DNA from: CAYWHE01 sp964458125
Lineage (GTDB): Bacteria > Bacteroidota > Bacteroidia > AKYH767-A > OLB10
Reading direction: 5' to 3'
Assembly: GCA_964458125.1 (NCBI GenBank)
Contig: CAYWHE010000240.1
Coordinates: forward strand, 1-5,503
DNA: 5,503 nucleotides
Shown here one piece after another: positions 1-5,110 of this stretch. Made by a program: the position numbers and the translations under genes. The notes beneath the pieces were generated by a model that worked only from the letters and a program-made list of their open reading frames with translations, was not told where the DNA came from and ran no database searches. The first letter of the stretch is position 1. Every line of letters starts with the position of its first letter.

Positions 1-1
1 A

Positions 2-103
2 TATCGTGTTCATAATCCGTCAGATTTATGCAGTAAAATTATTCAAATAAGAGAAGATATTGCTACTTTTGGTAAAAATGAACTGAATTTAACTTATAAT
101 TGA
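2..103 (+). CDS. possible C-terminal tail of an upstream gene, cut by the left edge
   Basis: Frame 2 is open from the left edge to a TGA at 101-103 and would give 33 residues, beginning YRVHNPSDLC and ending NELNLTYN. The composition is plausible for a protein end (mixed charged and hydrophobic residues), but I recognise no family. The stretch is clearly more AT-rich than the transporter genes that follow. A second frame (frame 3) is also open up to a TAA at 48-50, so the coding assignment is uncertain. If real, the gene ends 91 bp before the permease start, which leaves room for a separate promoter. Confidence 0.25.
   Translation, partial: YRVHNPSDLCSKIIQIREDIATFGKNELNLTYN
64..71 (+). promoter_or_regulatory. 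candidate -7 promoter box for the MCE transporter operon
   Basis: TACTTTTG is an exact match to the Bacteroidota -7 consensus TAnnTTTG. It would start transcription near base 75 and leave a leader of about 120 nt before the permease ATG. No good TTTG element lies 17-23 nt upstream (the region around 41-44 reads ATTC), and the box sits inside the possible gene tail at 2-103. It is therefore a candidate only. The leader contains a weak imperfect hairpin at 129-155 (TGCC..TCA / TGA.GGCA) and no terminator-like U-tract. Confidence 0.3.
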
Positions 104-194
104 TGACCGGAACACCTGGTGAAACTGATGCCTGTCATAGGACCCGATGATGGCATACCTTTATTGGCACTCTTCAGGTACAGACCTTTGAATT

Positions 195-980
195 ATGGTG
201 ACACAATGGAAAAAGGGCCTTGCAAATTTCCGGAAATTTCTGGATGAGGCCGGGCAAACCACCGACTTTGCCATCCGTTTTTTCAGAGAAGGATTCAAAC
301 CCCGTTACGAATTCCGCGAACTGATCCGACAGTGTTACCTGAACGGCTATAATTCCATGCCGCTGGTAGCTACTACCGCCTTCATTATGGGGCTGGTGCT
401 GACCGTACAGTCGCGGCCCACCCTGGAAGAGTTCGGTGCGGAAAGCATGCTGCCGGCCATGGTGACCATTTCTGTGGTCAGGGAAATCGGACCGGTCATT
501 ACCGCCCTGATCTGCGCTGGCAAAATCGGATCCAGCATCGGGGCTGAACTGGGCTCCATGAAAGTTACCGAACAGATTGACGCCATGGAAGTTTCCGGAA
601 CCAATCCATTTAAATACCTCGTCGTTACCCGTGTGCTGTCCACCACCCTGATGGTACCCGTACTCGTACTGATTGCCGATGCCATTTCCATTTATGCCTC
701 TTACCTGGGTGTGAATTTAAAAGATGTGGTGAGCTGGCACCTGTTTTATAATAAGGTATTTAATTCCCTTGAATACAGCGATTTTATACCGTCCATTATC
801 AAATCCTTTTTCTTCGGTTTTGCCATTGGCATTATCGGGTGTTATAAAGGATATAATTCTGACAAGGGGACAGAGGGCGTTGGTGTGGCAGCCAATTCAT
901 CGGTGGTGGTATCTTCCCTCATCATCTTTATCCTGGACCTGCTGGCCGTACAGGTCACGGATATCCTCGGACTCAACTGA
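195..980 (+). CDS. mlaE: MlaE-family ABC transporter permease (MCE lipid transport)
   Basis: Inner-membrane permease of an MCE-type lipid ABC transporter, 261 residues, the usual length for MlaE. An amphipathic N-terminal segment (residues 1-50) is followed by hydrophobic segments near 55-72, 85-112, 142-170, 202-217 and 236-256. Family hallmarks are the REIGPVITAL motif at 96-105 and, after it, the conserved cytoplasmic loop EQIDAMEVSGTNP at 126-138, which is expected to contact the ATPase. The C-terminal part (about 204-255) contains the typical GFAIGIIGCYKG and GVGVAANSSVV stretches. The ATG at 195 is chosen because an in-frame TGA lies at 189-191; a GTG follows immediately at 198. There is no Shine-Dalgarno, which is normal for this phylum. 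It is the first gene of the operon, and the ATPase gene starts 1 bp after its stop. The family is certain; the lipid and the direction of transport are not shown by the sequence. The symbol is by homology to the E. coli Mla system. Confidence 0.95.
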   Translation: MVTQWKKGLANFRKFLDEAGQTTDFAIRFFREGFKPRYEFRELIRQCYLNGYNSMPLVATTAFIMGLVLTVQSRPTLEEFGAESMLPAMVTISVVREIGPVITALICAGKIGSSIGAELGSMKVTEQIDAMEVSGTNPFKYLVVTRVLSTTLMVPVLVLIADAISIYASYLGVNLKDVVSWHLFYNKVFNSLEYSDFIPSIIKSFFFGFAIGIIGCYKGYNSDKGTEGVGVAANSSVVVSSLIIFILDLLAVQVTDILGLN

Positions 981-981
981 T

Positions 982-1761
982 ATGACCGAAGCAACTGCAA
1001 AACCTACAGCAAAAACCCGGGGAAAGGAAGTGGTTCTGACCATACGGGATCTGAGCAAGTCCTTTGGAAAAAACAGGGTTCTCGATCATTTCCACCTGGA
1101 ACTCCGAAAAGGAGAGAACATTGTGGTATTGGGAAAATCAGGCTCCGGTAAATCGGTTCTCATCAAGTGTGTGGTTGGTTTGCTGAAACCAGAAAACGGT
1201 TCGATCCGGATTTTCGAAAATGAAGTGCTGGACCTGAACCAGGATGAGCTGGATCATTTACGGGTGCGCATCGGTTTTTTATTTCAAAGCAGCGCCCTCT
1301 ATGATTCGATGACGGTACGCGAAAACCTGGAGTTTCCCATGCGCAGGCACTGGATCAGCAAAACCCGTGAGGAGGTTGACGAACTGGTTCAGGAAGCCTT
1401 GTCGAATGTGGGATTACTGCATGCCATGGATATGATGCCCGGGGAGCTTTCGGGCGGCATGCGCAAGCGTATCGGTCTGGCGCGTACGCTGATCCTGAAA
1501 CCGGAAATTGTGCTTTACGATGAACCCACTACCGGGCTCGATCCAATCACCGGCAGGGAAATCGTTCAACTTATGCTGGATCTGCAGGAAAAATACCAGA
1601 CTTCATCCATTATCATCTCCCATGACATGAGCGTGGCCCGCATGACGGCCAATCATATTATCGTATTATACGATGGCAGAAATTATGCAGAAGGCACGTT
1701 TGACGAATTGAAAAAATCCGAAGACCCTAAAATCAAACAATTTTTTGAATATCGATCATGA
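982..1761 (+). CDS. mlaF: MlaF-family ABC transporter ATP-binding protein
   Basis: Cytoplasmic ATPase that should power the MlaE-type permease, 259 residues. All nucleotide-binding elements are intact: Walker A GKSGSGKS at 51-58, Q-loop glutamine at 102 (FLFQSSALYDSMTV), signature LSGGM at 156-160 followed by RKRIGLAR, Walker B IVLYDEP at 176-182 with catalytic Glu181, D-loop GLDP at 185-188, and switch histidine at 214 (ISHD). The FQSSALYDSMTVRENL sequence and the LSGGMRKR signature are typical of the MlaF/Mkl branch. The frame stays open upstream into the permease gene to an ATG at 769, but ATG 982 is preferred: it is 1 bp after the permease stop, and it gives a normal N-terminus in which the NBD begins near residue 17. 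A short Thr/Ala/Lys-rich leader (2-15) precedes the domain. The stop overlaps the next start as ATGA, which suggests translational coupling. Confidence 0.95.
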   Translation: MTEATAKPTAKTRGKEVVLTIRDLSKSFGKNRVLDHFHLELRKGENIVVLGKSGSGKSVLIKCVVGLLKPENGSIRIFENEVLDLNQDELDHLRVRIGFLFQSSALYDSMTVRENLEFPMRRHWISKTREEVDELVQEALSNVGLLHAMDMMPGELSGGMRKRIGLARTLILKPEIVLYDEPTTGLDPITGREIVQLMLDLQEKYQTSSIIISHDMSVARMTANHIIVLYDGRNYAEGTFDELKKSEDPKIKQFFEYRS

Positions 1762-2726
1762 GCAAAGAAAATACCCGATCCCTGAAACTGGGAATATTCG
1801 TCATCACCGGCACGGTACTCCTGATTACTGCGCTTTACCTGATTGGCAGCAAGCGAAACCTGTTCAGCAATACGGTCACCATCAGTGCCACCTTTTATAA
1901 TGTAAACGGCCTGATGCCCGGAAACAATGTACGTTACTCAGGAATAGACGTTGGAACAGTGGATAAAATCATGATCACCAACGACACCGCCATTATTGTG
2001 CGGATGGTCATCGAAAAGAAAATCAGGCCATTTATCAAGAAAAATGCAGTAGCCAGCATCGGCACGGACGGCCTGATGGGAAATAAACTGGTTAATATTA
2101 ATTCCGTTTCCGAACAAGCCCAGGCCATTGAGGAAGGCGACATGCTCATCTCCCTGCGGCCGGTGGAAACGGATGAAATGGTGCGGACGCTGAACCAGAC
2201 CAATAACAACCTGGCAACCATCACCAGTGATATTAAAAACCTGACGCAGAAATTCAACCGCAAGAATAATGTATTTCATATTCTGACCGATACGGTGACC
2301 GCAGAAAATATCCGGGATGCTTTCCGGGAATTCCGCAGCGCTGCCCAAAACGCTGATGAAATCACCCAGCGGGTGAATTCGGTAGTGATGGATATCCAGC
2401 AGGGTGACGGGGTAATCGGAAGCCTGGTGTACGATACGGCAGCCGCCGATAAAATCGGTTATATCATCACCAACCTGCAGCATATTTCCGATTCCATCGG
2501 GCTCATCGCCTCCCAGCTCAATACGTTTTCCCGGAACCTGAACGACCCGGGCGGTCTGGCTTATTCCCTGCTGAAAGATTCCGTGATGACCACCGACGTC
2601 CGACAAACCCTGAACAATATCAATCAGAGCGCTGCCAAACTAAATGAAAACATGAAGGCCATGCAGCGGAATTTTTTATTCAGGAAGTATTTTAAAGAAA
2701 AGGAAAAGGCGGATAAGAAAAAATAA
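1758..2726 (+). CDS. mlaD: MlaD-family MCE domain protein with long C-terminal helical region
   Basis: Periplasmic lipid-binding partner of the transporter, 322 residues. A short cytoplasmic N-terminus is followed by one membrane anchor (about 11-30, LGIFVITGTVLLITALYLIG) and a single MCE domain (about 38-118) with the characteristic YNVNGLMPGNNVRYSGIDVG and GTDGLMGNKLVNI segments. MCE domains assemble into hexameric rings with a central lipid channel (known for the family). The remaining 200 residues are predicted mostly helical, so the protein is far longer than E. coli MlaD (183 residues) and more like MCE proteins whose C-terminal helices extend the tunnel. This region shows a 48-residue period (see findings) and ends in a lysine-rich tail (KEKEKADKKK). 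There is no lipobox. Its ATG at 1758 overlaps the ATPase stop. No strong terminator follows directly. Confidence 0.92.
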   Translation: MSKENTRSLKLGIFVITGTVLLITALYLIGSKRNLFSNTVTISATFYNVNGLMPGNNVRYSGIDVGTVDKIMITNDTAIIVRMVIEKKIRPFIKKNAVASIGTDGLMGNKLVNINSVSEQAQAIEEGDMLISLRPVETDEMVRTLNQTNNNLATITSDIKNLTQKFNRKNNVFHILTDTVTAENIRDAFREFRSAAQNADEITQRVNSVVMDIQQGDGVIGSLVYDTAAADKIGYIITNLQHISDSIGLIASQLNTFSRNLNDPGGLAYSLLKDSVMTTDVRQTLNNINQSAAKLNENMKAMQRNFLFRKYFKEKEKADKKK

Positions 2727-2731
2727 TCCGA

Positions 2732-2743
2732 AAATCCGGATTT
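2732..2743. repeat. 12-bp perfect palindrome just after the MCE operon
   Basis: AAATCCGGATTT is self-complementary and begins 6 bp after the mlaD stop. A slightly different pairing (AATCCG at 2725-2730 with CGGATT at 2737-2742) gives a 6-bp stem with a 6-nt loop. There is no following T-run, so it is a poor intrinsic terminator. It may be chance or a minor 3'-end structure. Confidence 0.3.
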
Positions 2744-2766
2744 CCGCTTCATATGGTAGCCGTTAC

Positions 2767-2804
2767 GAGTCCGGTTTGGCTCATTCCGTTTCCGGGTCTT
2801 TTTT
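2767..2804 (+). terminator. weak candidate terminator for the MCE operon
   Basis: CCGG at 2771-2774 can pair with CCGG at 2792-2795 across a 17-nt loop, extended by GA/TC with small bulges, and is followed directly by six T at 2799-2804. The stem is short and the loop long, so the call is weak, but it is the only hairpin plus T-tract on the plus strand between the operon and the tRNA. Confidence 0.3.
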
Positions 2805-2819
2805 CAAAACAAACCACAG

Positions 2820-2848
2820 GGCCTGACGAAATTCCGGCAAGCAGGTCC
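2820..2848 (-). terminator. very weak candidate terminator downstream of tRNA-Gly
   Basis: On the minus strand GGaCCTG (2848-2842) can pair with CAGGCC (2825-2820) with one bulged A and a 16-nt loop. A T-rich but interrupted tract follows (CTGTGGTTTGTTTTG, 2819-2805). It lies 37 nt beyond the tRNA 3' end and is the best candidate on that side, but it is far from a canonical hairpin. Confidence 0.18.
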
Positions 2849-2884
2849 GTCCTCCCGCTTCCTGCAGGCCAAAGTCCTCAACCG

Positions 2885-2957
2885 AGCGAAAGACGGGAAT
2901 CGAACCCGCGGCCTCAACCTTGGGAAGGTCGCGCTCTGCCAGCTGAGCTACTTTCGC
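2885..2957 (-). tRNA. tRNA-Gly, anticodon CCC
   Basis: A complete 73-nt cloverleaf reads on the minus strand. The acceptor stem GCGAAAG/CTTTCGC pairs over all 7 bp and the discriminator is T, usual for glycine tRNAs. The D stem is GCTC/GAGC with an AGCTGGCA loop, the anticodon stem is CGACC/GGTTG (one G-T pair), the anticodon loop is TTCCCAA with anticodon CCC at 2924-2922, the variable loop has 5 nt, and the T arm is GCGGG-TTCGATT-CCCGT. CCA is not encoded: the next three bases are CGG, so it must be added after transcription. It reads GGG codons. It is a single tRNA, opposite in direction to the genes on both sides. Confidence 0.96.
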
Positions 2958-2966
2958 TAATTCCTG

Positions 2967-2998
2967 CAAAAGTTTCAAAAAATCAGGAGAAATCAAAA
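2967..2998 (-). promoter_or_regulatory. candidate promoter of tRNA-Gly
   Basis: On the minus strand a TTTTG element (2998-2994) is followed after 19 nt by AACTTTTG (2974-2967), which matches the Bacteroidota -7 consensus TAnnTTTG except for its first base. The spacing is ideal for the phylum's primary sigma factor. Transcription would start near 2960-2963, only a few bases before the mature tRNA 5' end at 2957, so the precursor would have a very short 5' leader. Confidence 0.5.
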
Positions 2999-3023
2999 TC
3001 CCCGACGGGTAAAGCAAAAATTG

Positions 3024-3054
3024 TTTGGAAGTCTTATGCTTTTTTTCTAATTTG
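3024..3054 (+). promoter_or_regulatory. candidate promoter of the FN3 protein gene
   Basis: TTTG at 3024-3027 is followed after 20 nt by TAATTTG at 3048-3054. This is close to the Bacteroidota pair TTTG / TAnnTTTG but with one base missing between TA and TTTG. The start site would be near 3058-3061, giving a leader of about 14-17 nt (AAATAATAAAAGTC), A-rich and without Shine-Dalgarno, as is usual for translation starts in this phylum. It lies back to back with the tRNA promoter candidate. Confidence 0.45.
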
Positions 3055-3074
3055 CCAACCAAATAATAAAAGTC

Positions 3075-4259
3075 ATGAAAGCCAAAATTTACACGATTAT
3101 CAGTTTATTACTGCTGAATTTCAGTATCAGCAGCCTGCAGGCACAGGTTACTCCATGCAATCCGCCCACCGGCATGGCTACCACCAACATCAGCCAAAAT
3201 TCGGCCAACGCCTCCTGGGCCACCGTTAACGGTGCTGTGATTTACAATGTACGGTACCGCTTGCAGTCCCAGCCCAACAATGCGTGGACCGTATTAACCA
3301 CCCAGATCGGCAATATTACGCTGGGCAATCTCTTATGCAATTCGGGATACGAATGGCAGGTTCAATCGGGCTGCCCGGGTCTTAACGGTGCGCTCGTCCT
3401 CAGTAATTTTACGGGCTCCACCTTGTTCACTACGCTTTCCTGTACCAATGTATGCCCGGTGCCGACAGGCTTATTTGTCAACAACATCACCAGCACCTCG
3501 GCCAAACTTCACTGGAACAATACCGGTGCAAGCAATTACCGTGTTCGTTACCGCAAGGTTGGTACGGCAACCTGGTCCTTCAAGTATCCCGCTGCCAATC
3601 AGGTAACCGTTTCCGGTTTACAGGCTGCCTCCCTTTATGAATGGCAGGTACGAAGTAAATGTCTTGCACCCTCCGGTACTGTTTTAAGCAACTGGTCAAA
3701 TACCAATGTTTTCCAGACAACCGGCGGAAACAACTGCCCTGTGCCCACCAACCTGACTGCCGGCAATGCTGGCGCCGTGAACAGCAAATCACTGCAGTGG
3801 AGCAACACGGGAGCTTCCTATTACAATGTGCGCTACCGTGGAGTCAACACAGCCACCTGGACCTCGCTGATTGCCCAGACCAATTCCATCATCATTACCA
3901 ATCTGCTGCAAAATGCCAGTTACGAATGGCAGGTTCAAAGTGTCTGTCTGGTCAATGGAGCCATTATTCTCAGCGCATGGTCGGCGTCTGCTTATTTCAC
4001 CAATCCGGCGCCCATGGAATTATCGCCTAACCCGGCCTCCGAAAAGTTGTTCCTGAACTACCAGGCTCGTGAGGAACAACCCGTCACGATCACCATCCAC
4101 GACTTCCTGGGTGTGCCGATGACGACTGAAAGCAAGAGGGCCTTTAACGGTTCTAATGAATACGAAATCAATATTGCCAACCTGAAAAACGGCTTTTATT
4201 ACCTCATCATCACCACCAGTGAAGGACAACAGGCCAGCAGGTTCTGTGTGAAAAAATAA
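3075..4259 (+). CDS. secreted protein with three fibronectin III domains and type IX sorting domain
   Basis: 394-residue exported protein. Residues 1-24 are a clear Sec signal peptide: Lys at 2 and 4, a hydrophobic core at about 6-16, and a likely cleavage after LQAQ. Three FN3-like repeats follow, beginning at Cys28, Cys127 and Cys221. Each has a C-P-[PV]-T opening, a central Y-[NR]-V-R-Y-R strand and a YEWQV strand followed three residues later by a cysteine (100, 196, 291). Residues about 314-394 form a type A T9SS C-terminal domain, starting at the ELSPNPASEKL motif, with LKNGFYYLII at 370-379 and a basic end. Proteins of this plan are exported by Sec, then crossed over the outer membrane by the type IX system and released or anchored. 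There is no enzymatic domain, so the role is probably adhesive or structural; its ligand is unknown. It is a single-gene unit with its own promoter candidate and a strong terminator. Confidence 0.9.
   Translation: MKAKIYTIISLLLLNFSISSLQAQVTPCNPPTGMATTNISQNSANASWATVNGAVIYNVRYRLQSQPNNAWTVLTTQIGNITLGNLLCNSGYEWQVQSGCPGLNGALVLSNFTGSTLFTTLSCTNVCPVPTGLFVNNITSTSAKLHWNNTGASNYRVRYRKVGTATWSFKYPAANQVTVSGLQAASLYEWQVRSKCLAPSGTVLSNWSNTNVFQTTGGNNCPVPTNLTAGNAGAVNSKSLQWSNTGASYYNVRYRGVNTATWTSLIAQTNSIIITNLLQNASYEWQVQSVCLVNGAIILSAWSASAYFTNPAPMELSPNPASEKLFLNYQAREEQPVTITIHDFLGVPMTTESKRAFNGSNEYEINIANLKNGFYYLIITTSEGQQASRFCVKK
3351..3933 (+). repeat. DNA-level repeat inside the FN3 gene (three copies, about 95-96 codons apart)
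   Basis: The 10-mer GAATGGCAGG, coding the EWQ(V) strand of each FN3 unit, occurs at 3351, 3639 and 3924: spacings 288 and 285 bp, both whole codons. Copies 1 and 3 are also alike around it (TACGAATGGCAGGTTCAA). Elsewhere the units have diverged at the DNA level, so this reflects old domain duplication with a conserved core, not a recent tandem expansion. Confidence 0.7.
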
Positions 4260-4280
4260 TTTATAAACACAGGTTATAAA

Positions 4281-4313
4281 AAAAAGGCCGGGGAGCATAT
4301 TCCTGGCCTTTTT
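4281..4313. terminator. strong bidirectional intrinsic terminator
   Basis: AAAAAGGCCGGGGA (4281-4294) pairs with TTCCTGGCCTTTTT (4300-4313) to form a 14-bp stem (including two G-U pairs) around the 5-nt loop GCATA. The arms end in A-runs and T-runs, so a U-tract is produced on either strand. It lies 22 bp after the FN3 gene stop and 16 bp from the end of the convergent DUF983 gene, so it can serve both. Confidence 0.9.
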
Positions 4314-4328
4314 CTTTGATATAAAACA

Positions 4329-4772
4329 TCACTGTCGCTCCGCTTCCTTCAACGGCTGACCCTTCATCTGATCCGACTGTTTCCTGCCGGGAACCCGCCC
4401 CTTCTTCGACTTATCAAACCGCACAAATATATTGATCCATAAACTCCTTGACCAGCGAAAAGTAAAGGGGGACAAACCAATAACGGTTAAGGCAAAAAAC
4501 GTTAAAAACACGGATATGCTCATATGAATGACCAATATGTTCAGGGCATACCAAAGTATGAACCAACCTGCCATCAGGGCATAGGATACAAACATGGCCC
4601 CGTAAAAATAGCCGGGCTCCTTGTCAAACAGTTCCCCGCAATGTCCGCAATACCGCTCCATCTGAAGCCCGTTTTTAAAGCTGTATGGGTTGCTATTGGT
4701 AAATACCCTTCCGGTATGACACCTGGGGCACTTATTGGCTACGGTGGAATATAACACTTCTGAGATCAGCAT
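4329..4772 (-). CDS. DUF983 family membrane protein
   Basis: 147-residue protein of the DUF983 family, whose function is not established. The N-terminal part holds two zinc-ribbon-like knuckles, CPRC at 15-18 and CGHC at 42-45, separated by the NPYSFKNGLQM segment typical of Bacteroidota members; EPGYFYGAM follows at 52-60. Two membrane segments come next (about 57-80 and 82-104), then a basic cytoplasmic-looking tail (about 119-147) rich in Lys, Arg and Gln. I chose ATG 4772 because it places the first CXXC about 15 residues from the start, as in relatives. A GTG at 4808 in the same frame (12 more residues) is an alternative; the frame stays open to a TAA at 4841-4839 without another ATG. 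No partner gene is adjacent. It converges on the FN3 gene, and the two share the terminator at 4281-4313. Confidence 0.87.
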   Translation of the reverse strand: MLISEVLYSTVANKCPRCHTGRVFTNSNPYSFKNGLQMERYCGHCGELFDKEPGYFYGAMFVSYALMAGWFILWYALNILVIHMSISVFLTFFALTVIGLSPFTFRWSRSLWINIFVRFDKSKKGRVPGRKQSDQMKGQPLKEAERQ

Positions 4773-4846
4773 AACTTCATCGCTCGTACCAGGAACCGGT
4801 CCATTCACGCCATTTAACTCAGACCGGAATCCTGAATATTAAGTTG

Positions 4847-4854
4847 CAAAGATA
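4847..4854 (-). promoter_or_regulatory. -7 box of the DUF983 gene promoter
   Basis: On the minus strand TATCTTTG is a perfect match to the Bacteroidota -7 consensus TAnnTTTG. The predicted start is near 4840-4843, giving a leader of about 70 nt to ATG 4772 or about 35 nt to GTG 4808. No TTTG element sits at the standard 17-23 nt upstream. At that place the sequence is C-rich, and a palindromic site (4876-4891) lies just beyond it, which suggests activator dependence. Confidence 0.5.
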
Positions 4855-4875
4855 GGGAGCAAATGGTTCCGGGAA

Positions 4876-4891
4876 GGTGACAAAAGTCACA
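4876..4891. promoter_or_regulatory. CRP/FNR-type palindromic operator candidate
   Basis: The 16-mer GGTGACAAAAGTCACA fits the CRP-type pattern TGTGA-N6-TCACA at 9 of 10 positions, and its inner 14 bases (GTGAC-AAAA-GTCAC) form perfect 5-bp arms. Its centre (about 4883.5) is 40-43 bp upstream of the start predicted from the -7 box at 4847-4854, the position of a class II CRP-type activator site. The match to the pattern is seen; binding by a CRP/FNR-family protein is inferred. Confidence 0.4.
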
Positions 4892-5110
4892 GGAAGAAAA
4901 GGTACTGAACTTACCCCTAACCGGATTCAAATATAACAGGTAACCGGCCACACCACAGTCCTTGATATCAGAAATGCAATTAAGTGTTTTTATATAAGTC
5001 CGGTCAACTGCCAATCGAGTAGTGGCGCCCGCGCGGGAATCACAGTCCTAACACCAATTACCAGCAGTATGGTTGCAAGGATTTTCCGAATCACATTTAT
5101 CATGGACTGG
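4892..5110. other. intergenic stretch between the two minus-strand genes
   Basis: Together with 4773-4891 this makes about 340 bp without a recognised gene. I see the DUF983 promoter and operator (4847-4891), a doubtful 37-codon minus-strand ORF (4990-5103) and a GC-rich 10-bp palindrome CCCGCGCGGG at 5028-5037. There is no tRNA, no repeat array and no clear terminator for the gene that ends at 5111. Confidence 0.5.
4990..5103 (-). CDS. doubtful small membrane-type ORF (37 aa)
   Basis: The minus strand reads ATG at 5103 to TAA at 4992-4990 and encodes 37 residues. The first 23 look like a membrane segment or signal anchor: MINVIRKILATILLVIGV, with Arg and Lys before a run of Leu, Ile and Val. 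The rest is short (PARAPLLDWQLTGLI). The ATG lies 7 nt beyond the stop of the type IX cargo gene, so it could be co-transcribed with it. There is no recognisable family, no ribosome-binding signal beyond generic AT-richness, and the length is within chance expectation. Confidence 0.2.
   Translation of the reverse strand: MINVIRKILATILLVIGVRTVIPARAPLLDWQLTGLI

Noticed and set aside
164..190. Alternative promoter for the permease: TTG at 164-166 with GACCTTTG at 183-190
   Set aside because: The spacer is only 16 nt, the -7 box has a mismatch at its first base, and the start would fall on or inside the ATG, making a leaderless mRNA. TACTTTTG at 64-71 is a better box.
347..691. 114-residue minus-strand ORF opposite the permease
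   Set aside because: Low-complexity Ser/Thr/Met-rich shadow of the conserved permease core.
769..981. Longer N-terminus for the ATPase, starting at ATG 769 inside the permease gene
   Set aside because: The extra 71 residues are an out-of-frame reading of the permease C-terminus and do not resemble ABC ATPases; ATG 982 gives a normal family N-terminus.
1938..2606. 222-residue minus-strand ORF opposite the MCE gene
   Set aside because: It lies wholly opposite a convincing MCE protein and shows no domain, signal peptide or family pattern; long antisense frames are common opposite coding DNA of this composition.
2781..3062. 93-residue minus-strand ORF across the tRNA
   Set aside because: Its middle (KVAQLAERDLPKVEAAGSIP) is the translated tRNA itself, a common false prediction, and the flanks match no family I know.
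2753..3229. 158-residue plus-strand ORF across the tRNA
   Set aside because: It is translation of the antisense of tRNA-Gly (the familiar RRESNPRP artefact) and then runs out of frame into the FN3 gene's signal peptide.
3659..4030. 123-residue plus-strand ORF within the FN3 gene, with smaller frames at 3388-3640
   Set aside because: Alternate frames of the FN3 repeats; composition is rich in Cys, His and Gln with no domain.
4814..5014. 66-residue minus-strand ORF upstream of the DUF983 gene
   Set aside because: No recognisable family, and it spans the -7 box and the palindromic operator, so a regulatory region explains the stretch better.
5028..5037. GC-rich palindrome CCCGCGCGGG as a hairpin or operator
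   Set aside because: It has no loop and no T-tract, and a 10-bp palindrome alone in this position is weak evidence.
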